From Tubulanus polymorphus (taxonomy: Eukaryota; Nemertea; Palaeonemertea; Tubulaniformes; Tubulanidae): a stretch of DNA of 64,000 nucleotides. Made by a program: the position numbers and the translations under genes. The number at the start of each line of letters is the position of its first letter. The stretch's first letter is position 1. Location: contig NC_134028.1 of the NCBI RefSeq assembly GCF_964204645.1, positions 17,165,263-17,229,262 on the forward strand. Reading direction: 5' to 3'. Shown one piece after another: positions 30,401 through 43,100 of the stretch. The notes below the pieces were generated by a model that was not told the DNA's origin, made no database searches, and worked only from the letters and a program-made list of their open reading frames with translations.

Positions 30401-33400
30401 TTTATCGCCAGCGACAATTCATTATTTTGGATTTGTCGCCCACGACAATTCAATATTTTGGTTTTATGGCCTGCGACAATTCATTATTTTATCAATTCAT
30501 TTTTTGGATTTGTCGCCCATGACAATTCAATATTTTGGTTTTATCGCCCGCGACAATTCATTATTTTGGTTTTATCGCCCGCGACAATTCATTATTTTGG
30601 TTTTGTCGCACACGACAATGGCGACAATTCAAGATTTTGGTTTTATCGCCCACGACAATTCAATATTTTGGTTTTATCGCCCGCGACAATTCATTATTTT
30701 GGTTTTATCGCCCGCGACAATTTTTTTCTCTTTTTGTCGCGGTTTTATCGCCTGCGACACTTCAATATTTTGGTTTTATCGCCCGCAACAATTCATTATT
30801 TTGGTTTTGTATTTTGTTTTTGTCGCCCGCGACAATTTTTTTTAATGGTTTTGTCGCCCGCGACAATTCAATATTTTGGTTTTATCGCCCGCGACAATTC
30901 ATTATTTTGGTTTTGTCGCCCGCGACAATTCACCATTTTGGTTTTGTCACCCACGACAATTCATTATTTTGGTTTTATCGCCGCGACAATTCATTATTTT
31001 AGTTTTATCGCCCGCGACAATTCATTATTTTGGTTTTGTCGCACCGACAATTCTTTTTTTGGTTTTGTCGCCCGCGACAATTCATTAATTTGGTTTTGTC
31101 GCCCGCGTTAATTCATTAGTCTGGTTTTGTCGCCCGCGACAATTCAATATTTTGGTTTTATCGCCCGCGACAATTCATTACTTTAGTTTATCTCCAGCGA
31201 CAATTCATTATTTTGGTTTTGTCGCCCGGGACAATTCTTCTTTTTGGTTTTGTCGCCCGCAACAATTCACCATTTTGGTTTTGTCGCCCACGACAATTCA
31301 TTATTTTGGTTTTGTCGCCCGCGACAATTCACCATTTTGGTTTTGTCGCCCACGACAATTCATTATTTTGGTTTTGTCGCCAGCGAATATTCACCATTTT
31401 GGTTTTGTCGCCCGCGACAATTCACCGTTTTGGTTTTGTCGCCCCCACAATTCTTTTTTTGGTTTTGTCGCCCACGACAATTCATTAGTTTGGTTTTGTC
31501 GCCGCGACAATTCATTATTTTAGTTTTATCGCCCGCGACAATTCATTATTTTGGTTTTGTCGCACCGACAATTCTTTTTTTGGTTTTGTCGCCCGCGACA
31601 ATTCATTAATTTGGTTTTTTGTCGCCCGCGTTAATTCATTAGTCTGGTTTTGTCGCCCGCGACAATTCAATATTTTGGTTTTGTCGCCCGCGACAATTCA
31701 ATATTTTGGTTTTATCGCCCGCGACAATTCATTACTTTAGTTTTATCTCCAGCGACAATTCATTATTTTGGTTTTGTCGCCCAGGACAATTCTTCTTTTT
31801 GGTTTTGTCGCCCGCAACAATTCATTATTTTGGTTTTATATTTTGTTTTAGTCGCCCGCGACAATTTTTTTTTTGGTTTTGTCGCCCACGACAATTCAAT
31901 ATTTTGGTTTTATCGCCCGCGATAATTCATTATTTTGGTTTTATCGCCCGCGACAATTCATTATTTTGGTTTTATCGCCCGCGACAATTCATTATTTTGG
32001 TTTTGTCACCCGAGACAATTCATCATTTTGGTTTTATCGCCCGCGACAATTCATTATTTTGGTTTTGTCGCCCGCGACAATTCACCATTTTGGTTTTGTC
32101 GCCCACGACAATTCATTATTTTGGTTTTGTCGCCAGCGACAATTCATCATTTTGGTTTTGTCGCCCGCGACAATTCACCGTTTTGGTTTTGTCACCCGCG
32201 ACAATTCATTATTTTGGTTTTATCGCCCGCGACAATTCATTATTTTGGTTTTGTCGCCCCGACAATTCTTTTTTTTGGTTTTGTCGCCCGCGACAATTCA
32301 TTATTTTAGTTTTATCGCCCGCGACAATTCAATATTTTGGTTTTATCACCCGCGACAATTCATTATTTTAGTTTTATCGCCCGCGACAATTCAATATTTT
32401 GGTTTTGTCGCCTGCGACAATTCAATATTTTGGTTTTATCGCCCGCGACAATTCATTACTTTAGTTTTATCTCCAGCGACAATTCATTATTTTGGTTTTG
32501 TCGCCCGGGATAATTCTTCTTTTTGGTTTTGTCGCCCGCAACAATTCATTATTTTGGTTTTATATTTTGTTTAGTTGCCCGCGACAATTTTTTTTTGGTT
32601 TTGTCGCCCACGACAATTCATTATTTTTGTTTTGTCGCACGCGACAATAGCGACAATTCAAGATTTTGGTTTTATCGCCCGCAACAATTCATTTTTTGGA
32701 TTTGTCGCCCACGACAATTCAATATTTTGGTTTTATCGCCCGCGACAATTCATTATTTTGGTTTTATCGCCCGCGACAATTCATTATTTTGGTTTTGTCA
32801 CCCGAGACAATTCATCATTTTGGTTTTATCGCCCGCGACAATTCATTATTTTGGTTTTGTCCCCCGCGACAATTCACCATTTTGGTTTTGTCGCCTGGAC
32901 AATTCACCATTTTGGTTTTGTCGCCCGCGACGATTCATTATTTTGGTTTTGTCGCCCCCACAATTCTTTTTTTGGTTTTGTCGCCCGCGACAATTCATTA
33001 GTTTGGTTTTGTCGCTTGCGACAATTCATTATTTTGGTTTTGTCGCCCGCGAAAATTCAATATTTTGGTTTTATCGCCCGCGACAATTCATTATTTTGGT
33101 TTTATCGCCCGCGACAATTCATTATTTTGGTTTTGTCGCCCGCGACAATTCACCATTTTGGTTTTGTCACCCACGACAATTCAATATTTTGGTTTTATCG
33201 CCCGCGACAATTCATTATTTTGGTTTTGTCGCCCGCGACAATTCACCATTTTGGTTTTGTCACCCACGACAATTCATTATTTTGGTTTTATCGCCGCGAC
33301 AATTCATTATTTTAGTTTTATCGCCCGCGACAATTCATTATTTTGGTTTTGTCGCACCGACAATTCTTTTTTTGGTTTTGTCGCCCGCGACAATTCATTA

Positions 33401-36400
33401 ATTTGGTTTTGTCGCCCGCGTTAATTCATTAGTCTGGTTTTGTCGCCCGCGACAATTCAATATTTTGGTTTTATCGCCCGCGACAATTCATTACTTTAGT
33501 TTTATCTCCAGCGACAATTCATTATTTTGGTTTTGTCGCCCGGGACAATTCTTCTTTTTGGTTTTGTCGCCCGCAACAATTCACCATTTTGGTTTTGTCG
33601 CCCACGACAATTCATTATTTTGGTTTTGTCGCCCGCGACAATTCACCATTTTGGTTTTGTCGCCCACGACAATTCATTATTTTGGTTTTGTCGCCAGCGA
33701 TTATTCACCATTTTGGTTTTGTCGCCCGCGACAATTCACCGTTTTGGTTTTGTCGCCCCCACAATTCTTTTTTTGGTTTTGTCGCCCACGACAATTCATT
33801 AGTTTGGTTTTGTCGCCGCGACAATTCATTATTTTAGTTTTATCGCCCGCGACAATTCATTATTTTGGTTTTGTCGCACCGACAATTCTTTTTTTGGTTT
33901 TGTCGCCCGCGACAATTCATTAATTTGGTTTTTTGTCGCCCGCGTTAATTCATTAGTCTGGTTTTGTCGCCCGCGACAATTCAATATTTTGGTTTTGTCG
34001 CCCGCGACAATTCAATATTTTGGTTTTATCGCCCGCGACAATTCATTACTTTAGTTTTATCTCCAGCGACAATTCATTATTTTGGTTTTGTCGCCCAGGA
34101 CAATTCTTCTTTTTGGTTTTGTCGCCCGCAACAATTCATTATTTTGGTTTTATATTTTGTTTTAGTCGCCCGCGACAATTTTTTTTTTGGTTTTGTCGCC
34201 CACGACAATTCAATATTTTGGTTTTATCGCCCGCGACAATTCATTATTTTGGTTTTATCGCCCGCGACAATTCATTATTTTGGTTTTGTCGCCCGCGACA
34301 ATTCACCATTTTGGTTTTGTCGCCCACGACAATTCATTATTTTGGTTTTGTCGCCAGCGACAATTCATCATTTTGGTTTTGTCGCCCGCGACAATTCACC
34401 GTTTTGGTTTTGTCACCCGCGACAATTCATTATTTTGGTTTTATCGCCCGCGACAATTCATTATTTTGGTTTTGTCGCCCCGACAATTCTTTTTTTTGGT
34501 TTTGTCGCCCGCGACAATTCATTATTTTGGTTTTGTCGCCCCGACAATTCAATATTTTGGTTTTATCACCCGCGACAATTCATTATTTTAGTTTTATCGC
34601 CCGCGACAATTCAATATTTTGGTTTTGTCGCCTGCGACAATTCAATATTTTGGTTTTATCGCCCGCGACAATTCATTACTTTAGTTTTATCTCCAGCGAC
34701 AATTCATTATTTTGGTTTTGTCGCCCGGGATAATTCTTCTTTTTGGTTTTGTCGCCCGCAACAATTCATTATTTTGGTTTTATATTTTGTTTAGTTGCCC
34801 GCGACAATTTTTTTTTGGTTTTGTCGCCCACGACAATTCATTATTTTTGTTTTGTCGCACGCGACAATAGCGACAATTCAAGATTTTGGTTTTATCGCCC
34901 GCAACAATTCATTTTTTGGATTTGTCGCCCACGACAATTCAATATTTTGGTTTTATCGCCCGCGACAATTCATTATTTTGGTTTTATCGCCCGCGACAAT
35001 TCATTATTTTGGTTTTGTCACCCGAGACAATTCATCATTTTGGTTTTATCGCCCGCGACAATTCATTATTTTGGTTTTGTCCCCCGCGACAATTCACCAT
35101 TTTGGTTTTGTCGCCTGGACAATTCACCATTTTGGTTTTGTCGCCCGCGACGATTCATTATTTTGGTTTTGTCGCCCCCACAATTCTTTTTTTGGTTTTG
35201 TCGCCCGCGACAATTCATTAGTTTGGTTTTGTCGCTTGCGACAATTCATTATTTTGGTTTTGTCGCCCGCGAAAATTCAATATTTTGGTTTTATCGCCCA
35301 CGACAATTCACTACTTTGGTTTTATCGCCAGCGACAATTCATTATTTTGGTTTTGTCGACTGCGACAATTCATTATTTTGGTTTTATCGCCCGCGACAAT
35401 TCATTTTTTGGATTTGTCGCCCACGACAATTCAATATTTTGGTTTTATGGCCTGCGACAATTCATTATTTTATCAATTCATTTTTTGGATTTGTCGCCCA
35501 TGACAATTCAATATTTTGGTTTTATCGCCCGCGACAATTCATTATTTTGGTTTTATCGCCCGCGACAATTCATTATTTTGGTTTTGTCGCACACGACAAT
35601 GGCGACAATTCAAGATTTTGGTTTTATCGCCCACGACAATTCAATATTTTGGTTTTATCGCCCGCGACAATTCATTATTTTGGTTTTATCGCCCGCGACA
35701 ATTTTTTTCTCTTTTTGTCGCGGTTTTATCGCCTGCGACACTTCAATATTTTGGTTTTATCGCCCGCAACAATTCATTATTTTGGTTTTGTATTTTGTTT
35801 TTGTCGCCCGCGACAATTTTTTTTAATGGTTTTGTCGCCCGCGACAATTCAATATTTTGGTTTTATCGCCCGCGACAATTCATTATTTTGGTTTTATCGC
35901 CCGCGACAATTCATTATTTTGGTTTTGTCGCACACGACAATGGCGACAATTCAAGATTTTGGTTTTATCGCCCACGACAATTCAATATTTTGGTTTTATC
36001 GCCCGCGACAATTCATTATTTTGGTTTTATCGCCCGCGACAATTTTTTTCTCTTTTTGTCGCGGTTTTATCGCCTGCGACACTTCAATATGTTGGTTTTA
36101 TCGCCCGCAACAATTCATTATTTTGGTTTTGTATTTTGTTTTTGTCGCCCGCGACAATTTTTTTTAATGGTTTTATCGCCCGCGACAATTCATTATTTTG
36201 GTTTTGTCGCCCGCGACAATTCACCATTTTGGTTTTGTCACCCACGACAATTCATTATTTTGGTTTTGTCGCCGCGACAATTCATTATTTTAGTTTTATC
36301 GCCCGCGACAATTCATTATTTTGGTTTTGTCGCACCGACAATTCTTTTTTTGGTTTTGTCGCCCGCGACAATTCATTAATTTGGTTTTGTCGCCCGCGTT

Positions 36401-38314
36401 AATTCATTAGTCTGGTTTTGTCGCCCGCGACAATTCAATATTTTGGTTTTATCGCCCGCGACAATTCATTACTTTAGTTTTATCTCCAGCGACAATTCAT
36501 TATTTTGGTTTTGTCGCCCGGGACAATTCTTCTTTTTGGTTTTGTCGCCCGCAACAATTCATTATTTTGGTTTTATATTTTGTTTTAGTTGCCCGCGACA
36601 ATTTTTTTTTTGGTTTTGTCGCCCACGACAATTCAATATTTTGGTTTTATCGCCCGCGATAATTCATTATTTTGGTTTTATCGCCCGCGACAATTCATTA
36701 TTTTGGTTTTATCGCCCGCGACAATTCATTATTTTGGTTTTGTCACCCGAGACAATTCATCATTTTGGTTTTATCGCCCGCGAAAATTCATTATTTTGGT
36801 TTTGTCGCCCGCGACAATTCACCATTTTGGTTTTGTCGCCCACGACAATTCATAATTTTGGTTTTGTCGCCAGCGACAATTCACCATTTTGGTTTTGTCG
36901 CCCGCGACAATTCACCGTTTTGGTTTTGTCACCCGCGACAATTCATTATTTTGGTTTTATCGCCCGCGACAATTCATTATTTTGGTTTTGTCGCCCCGAC
37001 AATTCTTTTTTTTTGGTTTTGTCGCCCGCGACAATTCATTATTTTAGTTTTATCGCCCGCGACAATTCAATATTTTGGTTTTGTCGCCTGCGACAATTCA
37101 ATATTTTGGTTTTATCGCCCGCGACAATTCATTACTTTAGTTTTATCTCCAGCGACAATTCATTATTTTTGTTTTGTCGCCCGGGATAATTCTTCTTTTT
37201 GGTTTTGTCGCCCGCAACAATTCATTATTTTGGTTTTATATTTTGTTTAGTTGCCCGCGACAATTTTTTTTTGGTTTTGTCGCCCACGACAATTCAATAT
37301 TTTGGTTTTATCGCCCGCGATAATTCATTATTTTGGTTTTGTCGCCTGCGACAATTCAATATTTTGGTTTTATCGCCCGCGACAATTCATTACTTTAGTT
37401 TTATCTCCAGCGACAATTCATTATTTTGGTTTTGTCGCCCGCAACAATTCATTATTTTGGTTTTATATTTTGTTTAGTTGCCCGCGACAATTCAATATTT
37501 TGGTTTTGTCGCCTGCGACAATTCAATATTTTGGTTTTATCGCCCGCGACAATTCATTACTTTAGTTTTATCTCCAGCGACAATTCATTATTTTGGTTTT
37601 GTCGCCCGGGATAATTCTTCTTTTTGGTTTTGTCGCCCGCAACAATTCATTATTTTGGTTTTATATTTTGTTTAGTTGCCCGCGACAATTTTTTTTTGGT
37701 TTTGTCGCCCACGACAATTCAATATTTTGGTTTTATCGCCCGCGATAATTCATTATTTTGGTTTTATCGCCCGCGACAATTCATTATTTTGGTTTTATCG
37801 CCCGCGACAATAGCGACAATTCAAGATTTTGGTTTTATCGCCCACGACAATTCAATATTTTGGTTTTATCGCCCGCGATAATTCATTATTTTGGTTTTAT
37901 CGCCCGCGACAATTCATTATTTTGGTTTTATCGCCCGCGACAATTCATTATTTTGGTTTTGTCGCACGTGACAATAGCGACAATTCAAGATTTTGGTTTT
38001 ATTGCCCGCGACAATTCATTTTTTGGATTTGTCGCCCACGACAATTCAATATTTTGGTTTTATCGCCCGCGACAATTCATTATTTTGGTTTTATCGCCCG
38101 CGACAATTCATTATTTTGGTTTTGTCGCCCCGACAATTCAATATTTTGGTTTTATCGCCCGCGACAATTCATTATTTTGGTTTTGTCGCCGCGACAATTC
38201 ATTATTTTAGTTTTATCGCCCGCGACAATTCATTATTTTGGTTTTGTCGCACCGACAATTCTTTTTTTGGTTTTGTCGCCCGCGACAATTCATTAATTTG
38301 GTTTTGTCGCCCGC
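18489..38314 (+). repeat. Array subdomain 2: mosaic higher-order repeats
   Basis: The marker variant occurs at 18489, 19971, 20758, 21802, 22908, 24465, 25947, 27523, 28598, 29704, 31106, 31629, 33419, 33943, 36397 and 38314. Spacings are shorter and more mixed than in subdomain 1: 1482 and 1106 each appear twice, 523-524 appears twice, and 787 and 1044 once each. New variants enter here, such as CCAGGACAATTC, CATCTCACC and TTTTGTTTAGTTGCCCGC. Two large blocks are copied at long offset: about 18110-20374 recurs at 24086-26350 (5976 bp) and about 21.2-24.08 kb recurs at 28.0-30.87 kb (6796 bp). A 186-bp (six-unit) tandem duplication is visible at about 20385 and 20571. Confidence 0.75.
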
Positions 38315-40100
38315 GTTAATTCATTAGTCTGGTTTTGTCGCCCGCGACAATTCAATATTTTGGTTTTATCGCCCGCGACAATTCATTACTTTAGTTTTAT
38401 CTCCAGCGACAATTCATTATTTTGGTTTTGTCGCCCGGGACAATTCTTCTTTTTGGTTTTGTCGCCCGCAACAATTCATTATTTTGGTTTTATATTTTGT
38501 TTTAGTTGCCCGCGACAATTTTTTTTTTGGTTTTGTCGCCCACGACAATTCAATATTTTGGTTTTATCGCCCGCGATAATTCATTATTTTGGTTTTATCG
38601 CCCGCGACAATTCATTATTTTGGTTTTATCGCCCGCGACAATTCATTATTTTGGTTTTGTCACCCGAGACAATTCATCATTTTGGTTTTATCGCCCGCGA
38701 AAATTCATTATTTTGGTTTTGTCGCCCGCGACAATTCACCATTTTGGTTTTGTCGCCCACGACAATTCATAATTTTGGTTTTGTCGCCAGCGACAATTCA
38801 CCATTTTGGTTTTGTCGCCCGCGACAATTCACCGTTTTGGTTTTGTCACCCGCGACAATTCATTATTTTGGTTTTATCGCCCGCGACAATTCATTATTTT
38901 GGTTTTGTCGCCCCGACAATTCTTTTTTTTTGGTTTTGTCGCCCGCGACAATTCATTATTTTAGTTTTATCGCCCGCGACAATTCAATATTTTGGTTTTG
39001 TCGCCTGCGACAATTCAATATTTTGGTTTTATCGCCCGCGACAATTCATTACTTTAGTTTTATCTCCAGCGACAATTCATTATTTTTGTTTTGTCGCCCG
39101 GGATAATTCTTCTTTTTGGTTTTGTCGCCCGCAACAATTCATTATTTTGGTTTTATATTTTGTTTAGTTGCCCGCGACAATTTTTTTTTGGTTTTGTCGC
39201 CCACGACAATTCAATATTTTGGTTTTATCGCCCGCGATAATTCATTATTTTGGTTTTGTCGCCTGCGACAATTCAATATTTTGGTTTTATCGCCCGCGAC
39301 AATTCATTACTTTAGTTTTATCTCCAGCGACAATTCATTATTTTGGTTTTGTCGCCCGCAACAATTCATTATTTTGGTTTTATATTTTGTTTAGTTGCCC
39401 GCGACAATTCAATATTTTGGTTTTGTCGCCTGCGACAATTCAATATTTTGGTTTTATCGCCCGCGACAATTCATTACTTTAGTTTTATCTCCAGCGACAA
39501 TTCATTATTTTGGTTTTGTCGCCCGGGATAATTCTTCTTTTTGGTTTTGTCGCCCGCAACAATTCATTATTTTGGTTTTATATTTTGTTTAGTTGCCCGC
39601 GACAATTTTTTTTTGGTTTTGTCGCCCACGACAATTCAATATTTTGGTTTTATCGCCCGCGATAATTCATTATTTTGGTTTTATCGCCCGCGACAATTCA
39701 TTATTTTGGTTTTATCGCCCGCGACAATAGCGACAATTCAAGATTTTGGTTTTATCGCCCACGACAATTCAATATTTTGGTTTTATCGCCCGCGATAATT
39801 CATTATTTTGGTTTTATCGCCCGCGACAATTCATTATTTTGGTTTTATCGCCCGCGACAATTCATTATTTTGGTTTTGTCGCACGTGACAATAGCGACAA
39901 TTCAAGATTTTGGTTTTATTGCCCGCGACAATTCATTTTTTGGATTTGTCGCCCACGACAATTCAATATTTTGGTTTTATCGCCCGCGACAATTCATTAT
40001 TTTGGTTTTATCGCCCGCGACAATTCATTATTTTGGTTTTGTCGCCCCGACAATTCAATATTTTGGTTTTATCGCCCGCGACAATTCATTATTTTGGTTT
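36259..40100 (+). repeat. Tandem duplication of a 1917-bp segment
   Basis: Bases about 36259-38183 and 38176-40100 are two head-to-tail copies of 1917 bp. Translations of long stretches in the three forward frames agree between copies, for example the 248-residue reading from 36443 and from 38360, so the copies are identical or nearly so. They part near 38183 / 40100, where one copy goes into GTCGCCGCGAC and the other into ATCGCCCGCGAC. The period is not a whole number of 31-bp units because several units inside are shortened. Confidence 0.85.
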
Positions 40101-43100
40101 TATCGCCCGCGACAATTCAATATTTTGGTTTTATCGCCCGCGACAATTCATTACTTTAGTTTTATCTCCAGCGACAATTCATTATTTTGGTTTTGTCGCC
40201 AGGGACAATTCTTCTTTTTGGTTTTGTCGCCCGCAACAATTCATTATTTTGGTTTTATATTTTGTTTTAGTTGCCCGCGACAATTTTTTTTTGGGTTTTG
40301 TCGCCCACAACAATTCAATATTTTGGTTTTATCGCCCGCGATAATTCATTATTTTGGTTTTATCGCCCGCGACAATTCATTATTTTGGTTTTATCGCCCG
40401 CGACAATTCATTATTTTGGTTTTGTCACCCGAGACAATTCATCATTTTGGTTTTATCGCCCGCGACAATTCATTATTTTGGTTTTGTCGCCCGCGACAAT
40501 TCACCATTTTGGTTTTGTCGCCCACGACAATTCATAATTTTGGTTTTGTCGCCAGCGACAATTCACCATTTTGGTTTTGTCGCCCGCGACAATTCACCGT
40601 TTTGGTTTTGTCACCCGCGACAATTCATTATTTTGGTTTTATCGCCCGCGACAATTCATTATTTTGGTTTTGTCGCCCCCACAATTCTTTTTTTGGTTTT
40701 GTCGCCTGCGACAATTCACCGTTTTGGTTTTGTCACCCGCGACAATTCATTATTTTGGTTTTATCGCCCGCGACAATTCATTATTTTGGTTTTGTCGCCC
40801 CGACAATTCTTTTTTTTGGTTTTGTCGCCCGCGACAATTCATTATTTTAGTTTTATCGCCCGCGACAATTCAATATTTTGGTTTTATCACCCGCGACAAT
40901 TCATTATTTTAGTTTTATCGCCCGCGACAATTCAATATTTTGGTTTTATCACCCGCGACAATTCATTATTTTAGTTTTATCGCCCGCGACAATTCAATAT
41001 TTTGGTTTTGTCGCCCGCGACAATTCAATATTTTGGTTTTATCGCCCGGGATAATTCTTCTTTTTGGTTTTGTCGCCCGCAACAATTCATTATTTTGGTT
41101 TTATATTTTGTTTAGTTGCCCGCGACAATTTTTTTTTGGTTTTGTCGCCCACGACAATTCATTATTTTTGTTTTGTCGCACGCGACAATAGCGACAATTC
41201 ATTACTTTAGTTTTATCTCCAGCGACAATTCATTATTTTGGTTTTGTCGCCCGGGATAATTCTTCTTTTTGGTTTTGTCGCCCGCAACAATTCATTATTT
41301 TGGTTTTATATTTTGTTTAGTTGCCCGCGACAATTTTTTTTTGGTTTTGTCGCCCACGACAATTCATTATTTTTGTTTTGTCGCACGCGACAATAGCGAC
41401 AATTCAAGATTTTGGTTTTATCGCCCGCGACAATTCATTTTTTGGATCTGTCGCCCACGACAATTCAATATTTTGGTTTTATCGCCCGCGACAATTCATT
41501 ATTTTGGTTTTATCGCCCGCGACAATTCATTAATTTGGTTTTGTCACCCGCGACAAAACAATATTTTGATTTTGTCGCTCACGACAATTCAATATTTTGG
41601 TTTTGTCACCCGCGACAATTCATTATTTTGGTTTTATCGCCCGCGACAATTCATTACTTTAGTTTTATCTCCAGCGACAATTCATTATTTTTGTTTTGTC
41701 GCCCGGGATAATTCTTCTTTTTGGTTTTGTCGCCCGCAACAATTCATTATTTTGGTTTTATATTTTGTTTAGTTGCCCGCGACAATTTTTTTTTGGTTTT
41801 GTCGCCCACGACAATTCATTATTTTTGTTTTGTCGCACGCGACAATAGCGACAATTCAAGATTTTGGTTTTATCGCCCGCGACAATTCATTTTTTGGATT
41901 TGTCGCCCACGACAATTCAATATTTTGGTTTTATCGCCCGCGACAATTCATTATTTTGGTTTTATCGCCCGCGACAATTCATTATTTTGGTTTTGTCACC
42001 CGAGACAATTCATCATTTTGGTTTTATCGCCCGCGACAATTCATTATTTTGGTTTTGTCCCCCGCGACAATTCACCATTTTGGTTTTGTCGCCTGGACAA
42101 TTCACCATTTTGGTTTTGTCGCCCGCGACGATTCATTATTTTGGTTTTGTCGCCCCCACAATTCTTTTTTTGGTTTTGTCGCCCGCGACAATTCACCGTT
42201 TTGGTTTTGTCACCCGCGACAATTCATTATTTTGGTTTTATCGCCCGCGACAATTCATTATTTTGGTTTTGTCGCCCCGACAATTCTTTTTTTTTGGTTT
42301 TGTCGCCCGCGACAATTCATTATTTTAGTTTTATCGCCCGCGACAATTCAATATTTTGGTTTTATCACCCGCGACAATTCATTATTTTAGTTTTATCGCC
42401 CGCGACAATTCAATATTTTGGTTTTGTCGCCCGCGACAATTCAATATTTTGGTTTTATCGCCCGGGATAATTCTTCTTTTTGGTTTTGTCGCCCGCAACA
42501 ATTCATTATTTTGGTTTTATATTTTGTTTAGTTGCCCGCGACAATTTTTTTTTGGTTTTGTCGCCCACGACAATTCATTATTTTTGTTTTGTCGCACGCG
42601 ACAATAGCGACAATTCATTACTTTAGTTTTATCTCCAGCGACAATTCATTATTTTGGTTTTGTCGCCCGGGATAATTCTTCTTTTTGGTTTTGTCGCCCG
42701 CAACAATTCATTATTTTGGTTTTATATTTTGTTTAGTTGCCCGCGACAATTTTTTTTTGGTTTTGTCGCCCACGACAATTCATTATTTTTGTTTTGTCGC
42801 ACGCGACAATAGCGACAATTCAAGATTTTGGTTTTATCGCCCGCGACAATTCATTTTTTGGATCTGTCGCCCACGACAATTCAATATTTTGGTTTTATCG
42901 CCCGCGACAATTCATTATTTTGGTTTTATCGCCCGCGACAATTCATTAATTTGGTTTTGTCACCCGCGACAAAACAATATTTTGATTTTGTCGCCCACGA
43001 CAATTCAATATTTTGGTTTTGTCACCCGCGACAATTCATTATTTTGGTTTTATCGCCCGCGACAATTCATTACTTTAGTTTTATCTCCAGCGACAATTCA

